Shown here piece by piece: positions 54,777 to 63,999 of a stretch of 64,000 bases of DNA. This stretch comes from Psychrobacter luti. GTDB lineage: Bacteria; Pseudomonadota; Gammaproteobacteria; Pseudomonadales; Moraxellaceae. The notes under the pieces are model-generated. The model saw only the letters and a program-made list of their open reading frames with translations, ran no database searches and was not told where the DNA came from. Positions within the stretch are counted from its first letter, which is position 1. Each line of letters opens with the position of its first letter. A program made the translations under genes and the position numbers. The stretch spans positions 712,788 through 776,787 of the forward strand of contig NZ_JACHXL010000001.1 of NCBI RefSeq assembly GCF_014192115.1, read 5' to 3'.

Positions 54777-55346
54777 ATGTATTGGGTTATTGGTGCAGTC
54801 GCTGTTGCTGGTGTCGTTGCTTGGTTAAACAGTGAAGAACAGGCAGCATGTACAAACTACCATGCATCTAGCCGCAGGCTCTCTACAGAGACCTCTCAAC
54901 GCCAGCAGCAAATAGCTGAACGGCGCGCTAACTATGAGAAAAACCAAAACTTTTATGAGCATATTGAGCTGCATCATGCTTCTCATTTGACTGCTGACGC
55001 TCTATACAAAGAACTTGAAAGTCATAAAAAAATTGTCGCTATGCTTAGGGAGAAACAACAGTCGTTTGGTCAATGCATTGGTGAGCTTAAACAGCAGCGC
55101 GATGCTGCGAAGAGTGATCAAAAACAATTTATTAAAGAGCAACTAAAGCAAATGCGAGAGCAACTTAATGAGGCTAAAGAATATCTTGTCATGCTGTCAG
55201 AGGAAAAAGAGCATAAGCTAACCCAAATTCGTCAAATAAACAATGCCACACGCGAATATAAGCTGTATATTCGAGACTACTGCGGTGAAAAAGGTCGCGA
55301 CTGGTATGAGCGCAGTGCCGAGCGTGCGCGTTTGCGTGCGTCTTAA
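54777..55346 (+). CDS. module B, membrane-anchored coiled-coil protein
   Basis: This 189-residue protein has an N-terminal hydrophobic helix (WVIGAVAVAGVVAWL, residues 3-17), then a long coiled coil (about 30-165) and a C-terminal basic tail (GRDWYERSAERARLRAS). It has the same architecture and gene order as module A at 45848, though sequence identity is low. AAGGAGAG precedes the ATG. It is inferred to tether its partner to the inner membrane. Confidence 0.7.
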   Translation: MYWVIGAVAVAGVVAWLNSEEQAACTNYHASSRRLSTETSQRQQQIAERRANYEKNQNFYEHIELHHASHLTADALYKELESHKKIVAMLREKQQSFGQCIGELKQQRDAAKSDQKQFIKEQLKQMREQLNEAKEYLVMLSEEKEHKLTQIRQINNATREYKLYIRDYCGEKGRDWYERSAERARLRAS

Positions 55347-55663
55347 AACATACCTACGAGCAACTTAAAAAATAAAGTTATCGCATTAAGTTTATTATAA
55401 ACTACATTGCTTGAGATAAAATGGCATAATTAGTGTTGCAAAGCTGAGTGGCTTGCACTAGATATAACTCTATCGCCGATTAAATCAATAGGGACTAAAA
55501 CGGAGGTTCATTATGTGGGTTATAAACACTTATTAGTCTGAAAAGCTCCTCGATTCTCAATGTAAGAGACATTTAAAAAAAGCACTGCTTTTTAGTCTCG
55601 CAAGAGAAAACTCCTTAAATGGAATTTTCTGAGCAAACAGTGTGTTGAAGATAATTATTCAAA

Positions 55664-55690
55664 GCACAAGGCAAGAGCTATGCTTGCGCA
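55664..55690. repeat. 27-bp element, inverted copy of 46495-46521
   Basis: GCACAAGGCAAGAGCTATGC plus TTGCGCA is the reverse complement, with one mismatch, of the element before array 3. Confidence 0.65.
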
Positions 55691-55725
55691 GTCATTAAAA
55701 AAATAGTTATTGCTCGAAATGACAT

Positions 55726-55772
55726 AAAAAAGCGGTCATTATACCTTTAGGGGCATGATGACCGCTTTTTTG
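55726..55772 (-). terminator. terminator of the type III-D effector operon
   Basis: AAAAAAGCGGTCAT pairs with ATGACCGCTTTTTT, with A and T runs on both sides. It lies just after the last cas gene on the minus strand. Confidence 0.85.
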
Positions 55773-55797
55773 TGTCTCAGATCATTTAATTAACAAG

Positions 55798-57942
55798 TCA
55801 GCTCCATTTATTGATTTGCTTAACCACTTTATCCAGTTGTTTTTTTGTACCCACTAGTTCAGAAAGCTCATTCGATAGCATTTGCAACTTAGTCTTTTGC
55901 TCGTCAGTAAAGGTATCTTTGTACGTTGTAAAAGATTCTTTTAGAATTTTATGAGCATCTTCTTTCATGGTATTGGTCAGCTCTTGCTTTGCTTTGGCAA
56001 TAAAGTCTTCTATCTCATATAACGCCATTTCTTCTTCTGTAGCGCTCTGTTTTGCCTTTTCGCGTACTTTGGTTTTAGCTTGTTCTACTAGCTGTGCTTT
56101 TGCGTCTTCTATACTCTCATCAATATTAGACTGATACTCAACCACTTTGATCTGCTTTGGATCATCAATTTCGATAGGCTCATACTGGTGAAAATCTTTT
56201 GCAAAATCGTCTATATACTCTCGTTTTTTAAGGTCTGCATAGTCTTTAGGAGTTGATAGATACTGATAGCTTTCTATGTCATGGCTAGGCGTCGCATACT
56301 CACGCAGAGCTTTTATGACATCGCAGTCCTCCCATTTGGTAATAGTAGCGATACTATTGGCTTCAAAGACATTATTCATATACTTTTGAAACTCAATACG
56401 GCATCCTGCCAGCCACGCAGTCTCATCCTTAATATCCTTGCCATCATTAAGCACTAAACGGCTATCAACTATAGATAGCTTCACTTGACCTAGACCAAAT
56501 GGCTTACCAGTACCTAGCGCGTGACAGCACTTATCACTCTCGCCAAAGTCTAAAGACCATAACAATGCGCCAAGCTCGACAGGACGTATATTATGCAGTC
56601 TAATTTTGAAGTGAAACTGACTTTCGTTGGCTAAGGTTTCTAGTCTGACTTGTACTTTTTTATTTTGTAATACCTTCGCTTCTAGCTTTGGATAATCCTC
56701 AACAGCTTTGGCTTGGTATCTTTTCCATCCTGCAATTTTTGCATGGTTTTGCATCAATTGATTAAAGCCGTTGCCTTTACCATCTTGATATATATAAGCA
56801 GGATAATAGGTCGGCTTAGGCGCACTTAAAACCACCTCAGGACTAAACTGTAATAATGGAGTGTTACCTTGCCATGCAGCAAATCCTATTTGCACTCTAC
56901 CTCTAAGACCTGACTCTCCTTCTTTCTCACCAAGATACCCAAACAGCAAGTCAGCCATGCCAGCACTATCAGCGTTAAGATTGTCATTGACATGCTGCGC
57001 GTTAGTATGACCAACCGCATCATGAATGCTGTTCTTATACGGTAGTTTATACATCATCGCTAACCCTAAAGAGCGCACTGAATTACCATCGGTATGATAA
57101 AAAACAGGAACGCCATGTTTTAGAGTGTTGATATTCTGTTGCCAAAACTGCCACTCTTTGGTGTCTTGATGGATTTGGCGAAAGCCGCTCATCACTGTAC
57201 TACTTACCTCCATAGCACTGTCTTGAGTATTAAAAAACACAAATTCGTATTTTTTGGCACCTTTGCTTTTATCAAATGCAGCACCTGGCTGTCCTGTCAT
57301 AACCAGCACACCAGAGTTACCTTGAGTACGACTGATATCAGTCAACTGTTTACCGTTTTTCTCTTCCGTCTGTTCAAACTTAATGTCCGGACAAACTCCT
57401 ATCTTATAGTATCTATCCATCACTGTTTGACAGTCTGTCCAGTCTTTATAAGAAAGCTTAAAAGTATCAATAATCTGTTGTTGATGTACTCGAGCATAAG
57501 AACATGGGTAAATAACCCAGCCTTTTTGCTCATCGAACTTTAGCCAGCCAGATTCAGCTTTCTGCTTAATAATTGCCTCAGTATAAAACTTTCCTGCTGG
57601 TGTCAGATCACGAACTCCTAGTTTTTGATCCTCAACTTGACGCATGGGCGAAAAACTAGCAATCTCTAGTACATTTTTGAGCATGCCTTTTAATGAGCTA
57701 CCAGGTATTGATAACTTACCATCTGGCGTTCTATAAAAATGTATTTTACCAGCCTCGTACTCTGATGAAGATGACTGCTGACCACCCACACAAAGCGGTG
57801 TCTGGTTTTTAAGTGCTATGGTAATCTCACCACTGATACCATCTTTAAATGGCTTGTCATGACTAGCTTTATTCGCCCAGCTTGGGTAAACAATCAAATT
57901 AGATAAGGGGACAAAGCGATATGGTGCGGTTACGTCTGGCAT
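55798..57942 (-). CDS. TIGR03986-type RAMP (Cas7 with insertion), type III-D
   Basis: This 714-residue RAMP protein has a Cas7-like start (RFVPLSNLIVYPSW, then ISGEITIALKNQTPLCVGGQ) and the IPGSSLKGMLKNVLE loop near 78-92. A second RAMP-like Gly-rich element (CHALGTGKPFGLGQVKLS) lies near 475-490. The large insertion and the charged helical C-terminus (about 560-714, coiled coil) fit the TIGR03986 family, the Cas7-insertion subunit of III-D/III-Dv effectors. It is last in the operon. Confidence 0.8.
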   Translation of the reverse strand: MPDVTAPYRFVPLSNLIVYPSWANKASHDKPFKDGISGEITIALKNQTPLCVGGQQSSSSEYEAGKIHFYRTPDGKLSIPGSSLKGMLKNVLEIASFSPMRQVEDQKLGVRDLTPAGKFYTEAIIKQKAESGWLKFDEQKGWVIYPCSYARVHQQQIIDTFKLSYKDWTDCQTVMDRYYKIGVCPDIKFEQTEEKNGKQLTDISRTQGNSGVLVMTGQPGAAFDKSKGAKKYEFVFFNTQDSAMEVSSTVMSGFRQIHQDTKEWQFWQQNINTLKHGVPVFYHTDGNSVRSLGLAMMYKLPYKNSIHDAVGHTNAQHVNDNLNADSAGMADLLFGYLGEKEGESGLRGRVQIGFAAWQGNTPLLQFSPEVVLSAPKPTYYPAYIYQDGKGNGFNQLMQNHAKIAGWKRYQAKAVEDYPKLEAKVLQNKKVQVRLETLANESQFHFKIRLHNIRPVELGALLWSLDFGESDKCCHALGTGKPFGLGQVKLSIVDSRLVLNDGKDIKDETAWLAGCRIEFQKYMNNVFEANSIATITKWEDCDVIKALREYATPSHDIESYQYLSTPKDYADLKKREYIDDFAKDFHQYEPIEIDDPKQIKVVEYQSNIDESIEDAKAQLVEQAKTKVREKAKQSATEEEMALYEIEDFIAKAKQELTNTMKEDAHKILKESFTTYKDTFTDEQKTKLQMLSNELSELVGTKKQLDKVVKQINKWS

Positions 57943-57995
57943 TTTGGTTTCCTTTTTATACCGTTACTAAGCATACTGTTGCTAATACAATAATA

Positions 57996-58505
57996 TTATC
58001 TATCAAAACCTACAAAAAACGCCATATCCGCAATAGCGGTAGCGTCTTTATACACCCAAAGCTTCTGATAAATCAGATTACGTGTGTTTTTGACACCGAC
58101 TTCTTTGTGTACCACACGCTCCGCTAAACTATTAGCTGGTTTTTTATCGCTAAAATCCAAAACGCACTGTTGTAACATCCACTTATTATTACCGATATAT
58201 TCAAGCACATAGCTTGTTTGAATATCCCCTTGTCCATCGTCTTCTACCCATTCACCATTGAGTAGTGGGCTGCTTGTTATGATAGCCTCATTATCAAGTA
58301 TCTTTACCTCACCTGTTGCTTGCACCCAGCCTGATACGTTGTTTATTTCTTGAACTTTTATGGCCATCTGATCTTTATCAAGCGTTTGATGACTGGTACT
58401 ACTATGCACCGCTTTAAACTTATTCATATCTATTTTTAAGTTGCTGTTCTGACTTAGCGTGGCGATATCGTCTAGTAATTCAGACAACCAATTTTGAGTC
58501 GTCAT
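57996..58505 (-). CDS. csx19: Csx19-like subunit
   Basis: This 169-residue protein overlaps the stop of the double-Cas7 gene by one base, so translation is coupled. It has a beta-rich middle (GWVQATGEVKILDNEAIITS, SYVLEYIGNNKWMLQQCVL) and ends AFFVGFDR. Size and position between the double Cas7 and the TIGR03986 RAMP match Csx19 (TIGR03984), a III-D-specific subunit. Assignment rests largely on context. Confidence 0.6.
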   Translation of the reverse strand: MTTQNWLSELLDDIATLSQNSNLKIDMNKFKAVHSSTSHQTLDKDQMAIKVQEINNVSGWVQATGEVKILDNEAIITSSPLLNGEWVEDDGQGDIQTSYVLEYIGNNKWMLQQCVLDFSDKKPANSLAERVVHKEVGVKNTRNLIYQKLWVYKDATAIADMAFFVGFDR

Positions 58506-59947
58506 TATACCGCTCCTCTTGTCTCAATCCATGTCTGGTCATCTGACCACTGAATACCTTTATTATCTTTGTCCAAAAACACACCTAAACCACGTGAGGC
58601 TGATGCACCTAGAGGCAACCAACCATTTGCTAAGTCTGTTAATGACTTGTGTAGCGCTAACTTAATATCTGGATCTGTGACTTTATCAGGATTTACCACA
58701 TCAAGTTTTATGGTGATGCTAGTGTGCCAAAGGACATTTTCGCTAAATAACGCCCCATTTATCACGCCGCCTGTGAATTTATCTATCTTGTTGTGCATTA
58801 GCACTTGCTGCTTTTGTGATTCTAGATAGGTATCTTGAAATGCCAGTATTCCCGCACTTGATTCGTTGTCTTTGGCATAGCCAAACAATGCAGTTATCGC
58901 TGGACTTTCATCTGACTCATAAGCTGAGTCATCATCTACAAAGCGAGAGGTTAGACAGTTGTAATGATAAGCCACACGATGACGAATAGCACCTTTGATT
59001 GCACTGGCAGGCAGTAGATATTGCTGCTCTCCTATCTCACCTACTTGTGTACCATTAGACTTTTTAGTCCAATATATCTTAGCTTCGTGCATGGGTAGCA
59101 TGTCAGGATCTCTATCGTCATCATATGACGAGGTATTAGCCAAATAACGCTCACCACCGCCCACTCGCCAAGCAGATTCAGCGCTAAGTTCAAGCGAAGC
59201 TGACAGCGGTGTTGATGACTCATGACCATCTAGCTCAGACTCAGTGTTAAGTGACTCCATATGCTGATAGTCCATTCGCGTACGCCCACGATTAACATAA
59301 GCGCTTTGGCCTGCCTCAGTAGTCAAATCCCATACTGATTGGTATAACGTTACCGATTCAAACAGTCCATAACCATTTTTTGTGCCATGTCCGATGCGTA
59401 TGTTTCGCTCAACAAACAGTTTGAGTAAGCGACTCCATTGCTCGTTAGACTCATCAGAGCCATCACCCCAGTAGCTGATGCCAAAGCTATAACGCGTGCC
59501 AGCAGGTACTAAGGTAACATCAAACTTGCCAGAATCTACACTTGAACCACGGTCGTTTAAGCGAACACGTTGACGTACAATCAGCTTGGCATCACTAAGC
59601 TCGGTATATAAAGAGTCCTCTAACTGAGCTGAGGTTAGCAGACCTTCTTGCGCTTGGTTTAAGCTATTGTGCACTAGACCCCAAGTGACGTTTAACCAAG
59701 AGGTTTGACCATCTTGACCATTGGCATAGCCAAACAATGTCTGTGTGGCAAGCTCACCATACTGACGCTGATACTCGTGACGTAATACGCCCGCCAAGCT
59801 AGACCCTGATAGCGTAGGTAGTCCATTAGCGTCGCGCATAACCAAGCTATCATGAACCGTATCACCATGCCCCGTATGAATAGCGTGAGCACTCTTTGCT
59901 TCTAGTGTCACTTTTAATAAGTGGAATATTGGACGAGAACTGATCAT
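58505..59947 (-). CDS. double Cas7 (Csm3-Csm3 fusion, Cas7-2x)
   Basis: This 480-residue protein has two RAMP/Cas7 domains in tandem. Domain 1 (about 1-215) has AIHTGHGDTVHDSLVMRDAN, then LPTLSGSSLAGVLRHE, and ends IGHGTKNGYGLFE. Domain 2 (about 240-470) has WRVGGGERY, YLLPASAIKGAIRHRV and PLGASASRGLGVF. Asp residues in the HDSLVMRD region are candidates for the target-RNA cleavage site. It corresponds to the Cas7-2x backbone subunit known from III-Dv effectors. The start and stop overlap its neighbours by a base. Confidence 0.82.
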   Translation of the reverse strand: MISSRPIFHLLKVTLEAKSAHAIHTGHGDTVHDSLVMRDANGLPTLSGSSLAGVLRHEYQRQYGELATQTLFGYANGQDGQTSWLNVTWGLVHNSLNQAQEGLLTSAQLEDSLYTELSDAKLIVRQRVRLNDRGSSVDSGKFDVTLVPAGTRYSFGISYWGDGSDESNEQWSRLLKLFVERNIRIGHGTKNGYGLFESVTLYQSVWDLTTEAGQSAYVNRGRTRMDYQHMESLNTESELDGHESSTPLSASLELSAESAWRVGGGERYLANTSSYDDDRDPDMLPMHEAKIYWTKKSNGTQVGEIGEQQYLLPASAIKGAIRHRVAYHYNCLTSRFVDDDSAYESDESPAITALFGYAKDNESSAGILAFQDTYLESQKQQVLMHNKIDKFTGGVINGALFSENVLWHTSITIKLDVVNPDKVTDPDIKLALHKSLTDLANGWLPLGASASRGLGVFLDKDNKGIQWSDDQTWIETRGAV

Positions 59948-61605
59948 TACGCTTGCTCCTCACGTTGTTTTTCTATTGCTTGCATCTCACTTGCTGTCGG
60001 TCTAATACCAATACAGTACTCATCCCATGTGTCCGATAGGCCTAGTATGGCAAGCTCAGCAACAATATAAGCAAAATAGCTTTCTGACTTATATGCGGCT
60101 AGCTCATCTTGCATAAACTGACCAAGGCTTGCATGGGTACTAGGCGCATACTTAATCTCCCATCCAGCACTTTTATACGATGACCCACTTTGTCTGTTAT
60201 CGCGGTTTTGTTCCGTACTGATCTTCAGCATTGCATTTTTATTCACTACTAAATTTTGCCATAGCTGGTTGACATCGCTACGATGATGATTAGCTAGCTC
60301 CTTTAATCGACCGAACTGTGTTCTTGAAGGCGGCGTAGGCTCTAATGGTATACCTCTAACCAATCCTTGGAAGCGTCTGGCTTGAGTAATTTTGGTGCAC
60401 AGCTTTTCAAAGATATCAGCAGCAATCTGGCGCGGCTTAGTACCCACCTCAGCGACTTGTTGTTTTCTAAAGAGCATTGATACTAGCGTGCTATCTTTAG
60501 GCTGGGCAGCTGACATTGAGCGGGCATTGTCTACTGTATTATCCTGATTCTGCCAAGAGGGATGCGTACTTGATAAAATATAAGGATTGATCCATACCTG
60601 ACCTAAGCCGCATTCTGTCTGTATGCCAATACCTTCTGATATATCTTTATACAACCTATCGTAGTCACTAAAGTCTGAGGGTAACTTGTATCTCAATACA
60701 CTACCTCGACTGATAACTTGACGCTCTTTGTCATAATGACGGCGATAGGCGTTATACATACTGTATCGACGAGTACGCAAAAAACTTGATTCAGTTATCC
60801 ATCTAGTGCCCTCAGGCAGCCCAAGTACTTGCGGCTCTGGTATCAGGGTTGGTTGTCCATTATTTTGTAGCTGCATATCGCTTATTAACCATAAGGTCAA
60901 TAGCTGTTGCGCCTGATTTTTAGCTTGACTGGTTTGAACTGAGTCTTGTTGCTCAATATCTACAGCGCCAAACTGTGCCGAGCGAGAGCGACCTAAATGT
61001 GCTTTGCCCACTATAGCTGATAGCTTATCAACCAGCTCATCACAGACATCATCATCTATATCAATACTAAAACCAAAGACTTGACCTGCTGACAGCGCTT
61101 CATAACCAAACAGATGCGCATCTTGTGCTCTGTTTTGTGTAGGGTCAATGGCTGTTTTTAGGGTGTGTTCTTTGTCTGGACTGATACGCATACCATCCAT
61201 AGTAATATAAAAGTTGCGCAGCTGTACGGGCTGTTTTTCTTTGATAGCTTCTTTTAAAGATGCATCTGTCATTACTTTAGAGATGTCAAATATTTTATCG
61301 GCAAACAGCGCGTTACCGTCAGCATACTTCTCAGCTTTAAAACTATGCAAACACATAGGAACAGGATAAGCAATTTTTGAGCTGCCTTGAAGCGTTGGTA
61401 GCGCGTCGTTGAATCTAATCTTGCCACTGTGAAATACTAAAAAAGCCTCATCTGCTGACAGATTTTTATATAGCCGACTTGCCAGCAAACCGAGCAATGT
61501 AGAACCTTTGATATAATCTAAGCTTTGATGAGCGCCAACGGATGCAGATTTTTCACTGATTATTACAGGTTGACGAAGCGTTAGGAGGTATTGATTGGTT
61601 TTCAT
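59947..61605 (-). CDS. csx10: Csx10 (Cas5-type RAMP of type III-D)
   Basis: This 552-residue protein begins NQYLLTLRQPVIISEKSASV and has SLDYIKGSTLLGLLASRLY near 28-46, the Csx10 signature. The Gly-rich SAIVGKAHLGRSRSAQFGAV lies near 190-210, and a second (GIGIQTECGLGQVWI) near 340. The last ~120 residues are helical (SRTQFGRLKELANHHRSDV onwards) and could supply a Cas11-like small-subunit function, since no separate cas11 is seen. Csx10 would bind the crRNA 5' handle. Confidence 0.82.
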   Translation of the reverse strand: MKTNQYLLTLRQPVIISEKSASVGAHQSLDYIKGSTLLGLLASRLYKNLSADEAFLVFHSGKIRFNDALPTLQGSSKIAYPVPMCLHSFKAEKYADGNALFADKIFDISKVMTDASLKEAIKEKQPVQLRNFYITMDGMRISPDKEHTLKTAIDPTQNRAQDAHLFGYEALSAGQVFGFSIDIDDDVCDELVDKLSAIVGKAHLGRSRSAQFGAVDIEQQDSVQTSQAKNQAQQLLTLWLISDMQLQNNGQPTLIPEPQVLGLPEGTRWITESSFLRTRRYSMYNAYRRHYDKERQVISRGSVLRYKLPSDFSDYDRLYKDISEGIGIQTECGLGQVWINPYILSSTHPSWQNQDNTVDNARSMSAAQPKDSTLVSMLFRKQQVAEVGTKPRQIAADIFEKLCTKITQARRFQGLVRGIPLEPTPPSRTQFGRLKELANHHRSDVNQLWQNLVVNKNAMLKISTEQNRDNRQSGSSYKSAGWEIKYAPSTHASLGQFMQDELAAYKSESYFAYIVAELAILGLSDTWDEYCIGIRPTASEMQAIEKQREEQA

Positions 61606-61609
61606 AAGG

Positions 61610-62281
61610 TTAGTCCTTTAACTCGTGAACAAATGAGAGCACTACTTCTCCTAATCCGCGACTTCTATGCGCGCCTATAGCATCTATCAGTGGCAATGCT
61701 TTTTGTATAATTTGCCAAGGGTTGCTAACAAGCATTGCTTGTTGTTGCTCCAAAAGCGTGTCATCAAGTGCAGTCAGCCTTAACTGTAGCTCAGTGTATA
61801 GATTCATAGGCAAAGCAACTTCTATACCGCGCAAGCTCATATCCTCAGCAGTGCCACTATCGTGCTGTATTTTGGTGTTATATAGTGGCTGATACAGGTA
61901 CTGACGTAATGATGCTTGTTCTGTGTCTCGTAGATAGTCATATTCTGACTTTGCAAGCTCAGCGTTACCCACAAAAATCATCCCTGAAGAGGTCTCAAAC
62001 CGACCCTCGCTCTGAGTAGCACTACCGAATAATAAGTCTTCAAAGCTGGTAGCCCCGCCATCACCGTTTGGCAAGCTAATGTCTTTGTACCATCCCCATG
62101 CTTCTGCTCGTCTTACCGCATGACGCAACAGGCCCTTTAGCTGTTTTCCTGAAACAAATGGCAGTCCATAAGTGTCTTTTAGGCACTCCTCATCGAGATA
62201 GTATCCACGCCCTTTACCACTACCTACATGCCAATAACCCTGAAAATTTAAATGAATCACTTGTTCTAATGCATTTTGCAT
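61610..62281 (-). CDS. Cas7 (Csm3-type RAMP)
   Basis: This 223-residue single-domain RAMP has GYWHVGSGKGRGYYLDEECL, then PFVSGKQLKGLLRHAV at 41-56 and a C-terminal IGAHRSRGLGEVVLSF. Asp30 or Asp36 is in the position of the catalytic Asp of Csm3. It is a backbone subunit that would cut target RNA. It follows cas10 by 2 bp and precedes csx10 by 4 bp. Confidence 0.82.
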   Translation of the reverse strand: MQNALEQVIHLNFQGYWHVGSGKGRGYYLDEECLKDTYGLPFVSGKQLKGLLRHAVRRAEAWGWYKDISLPNGDGGATSFEDLLFGSATQSEGRFETSSGMIFVGNAELAKSEYDYLRDTEQASLRQYLYQPLYNTKIQHDSGTAEDMSLRGIEVALPMNLYTELQLRLTALDDTLLEQQQAMLVSNPWQIIQKALPLIDAIGAHRSRGLGEVVLSFVHELKD

Positions 62282-62283
62282 GC

Positions 62284-63999
62284 TTATGCTCCCTCAGAGT
62301 CTTTCGCGTTTTTATCGCTACTTTGATACGCTGTTTTTTCTTCTGCTATAGTCATTAAGGTCAATAAATCCGCAATCACACTTTGATACTCAAGCTTATT
62401 ATCTATATCAGTGCTGCCGGGCTTAACCTGACTAAAGGGTAAGTCGCTTTCAAGCTTACCGATGACTTGGGCAAGCTTTTGTAGGAACACATTAATTTGT
62501 TTAACTTCTCGCTGTTCAGCTCTAGGAACGTTTTTTAGTTGCTCATCAGAGCGCTTAGAGTATTGTACCCAGCGCTTGAAGACGTGCTGTGCTTGATCAA
62601 TATTGAGATACATTAATGTTGCAATTTCTCTAAGTGCTCGAGGGTTGATTGCAGAGTTGACCAATAAATCGTTGAGTTCTTCTAACTGATGTAAGCTTGC
62701 CACTTGTTGACCTTCTATCTGCTGTATCTCATCTACCATATAAGCAGCTGCAGACAAATGATAAGACTTATGATCGGTTGAGACTGTCATACTGTTTTCG
62801 ACCATCATATCCACTTCTTCTATCAGGCTGTCGCCAATCTTATAAAAGGCTAAGCTCGATGGAATAATCGGTGTTTCACTACCTGCAACCGATTGCTTAT
62901 AATTGCGTGAGAAAATTTTTGCTTGTTTACACAACCCTTCAGCCACCTCATAGGCTTGATAAAATGGCTGCGAGGATTTCATATAGACGATACCAGCACA
63001 AGCAGTCAAATAAGCAGGTAGCTTGTTTGCTGATGCTGTCAGCCCATTATCTATAAACTTCTGCTTGAGCTGTGCTAATTCCGTTTGACTAGTCTGCTTA
63101 AAAGCTTGTAAAAATGCACGAGTAAAATCAATGGCAATATCAGCTTTTACGATGACAGATAAATCATCACCGCCCAATACCAATGGACGAGCTGGAATCA
63201 CATTATTATCAGTAATACTGGCTACGAGAGTGGCATGAGCGGCTTGATTAGTCGCCTCAATCGTCGCTCTAGTGATACCTTCTGAAAAAGTACGATATAG
63301 ATCAATATAGACCTCATCACTGGCATCTTGACAAGCTTCATTGAGCAAACGCAGTATCTCGCCTAAACCATTACCGTCTGCATGAATGAGCCCTACTAAC
63401 TGGCGGCGACCTAATGGGAATTTTTTTGAGGCTTTGGCATCTGATTCGAAATTATTAGGAAAGTGTACCTTTTGACTATCCTCATCGTCTTCTTGACGTT
63501 CAGAAAAACCATATAAAAATCGGTCCGTTAGAGATTGGCTCTTAGCAGGCCTTTGAAAGCTGCGTAATATTGAGGTGCTCATATCAAGTGATTCAGTCCC
63601 GCGTTTACCATGCGCCTCTCGTCTGACTACCGCCTGCCCCGTTCTTGGGCTTCTTTCTGTGATAGGGCTGGCATTAGGTAGCGCAGCACTGATAATATTG
63701 CGCTGCTGAGCAAGCTGCTTGATACCGTTATTAATGGCTTCTTTAACGGAGATTGCTTGACTGACCACATCTACCTGCTCAACAGAAGGTATCCACTGCG
63801 ACATGAGTAGTCGCCAAGTTCTTTGAAACCTTTCTGCATCCGCTAACTCATCAAAGACCAAGTAAAAAACACCACCAGCCTTGCGGGGTGACATGACTTT
63901 ACCTGTCAAATTCAAGCAGTCTAAAGTCTCATCTAATAGACCGTTATCCGCACAGATATAATCAATCAGCTCACTACCCTCGAGCATATCTTTGAGCTT
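62284..63999 (-). CDS. cas10: Cas10 (5' end cut by window)
   Basis: The frame is open to the window end (KLKDMLEGSELIDY...), so the Met at 63987 is internal and the N-terminal part (any HD nuclease domain) is outside. Visible are HADGNGLGE near residue 202 of the shown part and the cyclase motif LGGDDLSVIV at 271-280, i.e. an intact GGDD for cyclic-oligoadenylate synthesis. A helical C-terminal domain-4-like region (about 430-567) follows. It heads the III-D effector operon seen here. Confidence 0.9.
   Translation of the reverse strand, partial: KLKDMLEGSELIDYICADNGLLDETLDCLNLTGKVMSPRKAGGVFYLVFDELADAERFQRTWRLLMSQWIPSVEQVDVVSQAISVKEAINNGIKQLAQQRNIISAALPNASPITERSPRTGQAVVRREAHGKRGTESLDMSTSILRSFQRPAKSQSLTDRFLYGFSERQEDDEDSQKVHFPNNFESDAKASKKFPLGRRQLVGLIHADGNGLGEILRLLNEACQDASDEVYIDLYRTFSEGITRATIEATNQAAHATLVASITDNNVIPARPLVLGGDDLSVIVKADIAIDFTRAFLQAFKQTSQTELAQLKQKFIDNGLTASANKLPAYLTACAGIVYMKSSQPFYQAYEVAEGLCKQAKIFSRNYKQSVAGSETPIIPSSLAFYKIGDSLIEEVDMMVENSMTVSTDHKSYHLSAAAYMVDEIQQIEGQQVASLHQLEELNDLLVNSAINPRALREIATLMYLNIDQAQHVFKRWVQYSKRSDEQLKNVPRAEQREVKQINVFLQKLAQVIGKLESDLPFSQVKPGSTDIDNKLEYQSVIADLLTLMTIAEEKTAYQSSDKNAKDSEGA

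Larger units (their letters stand above)
55347..55797. other. gene-free region with CRISPR-like debris
   Basis: It contains a strong Shine-Dalgarno (CGGAGGT) before a seven-codon ORF (MWVINTY, 55513-55536), a degenerate repeat-like block from 55536 (GTCTGAAAAGCTCC, opposite orientation to the arrays), a CGCAAGAGAAA...TTTTCTGA motif (about 55597-55632) shared with the regions before arrays 2 and 3, and the 27-bp element at 55664-55690. No real gene was seen. Confidence 0.5.

Noticed and set aside
42831..55346. CRISPR adaptation genes cas1/cas2 near the arrays
   Set aside because: I looked through all frames between the arrays and cas10 and saw none. They may lie beyond 64 kb or be supplied in trans.
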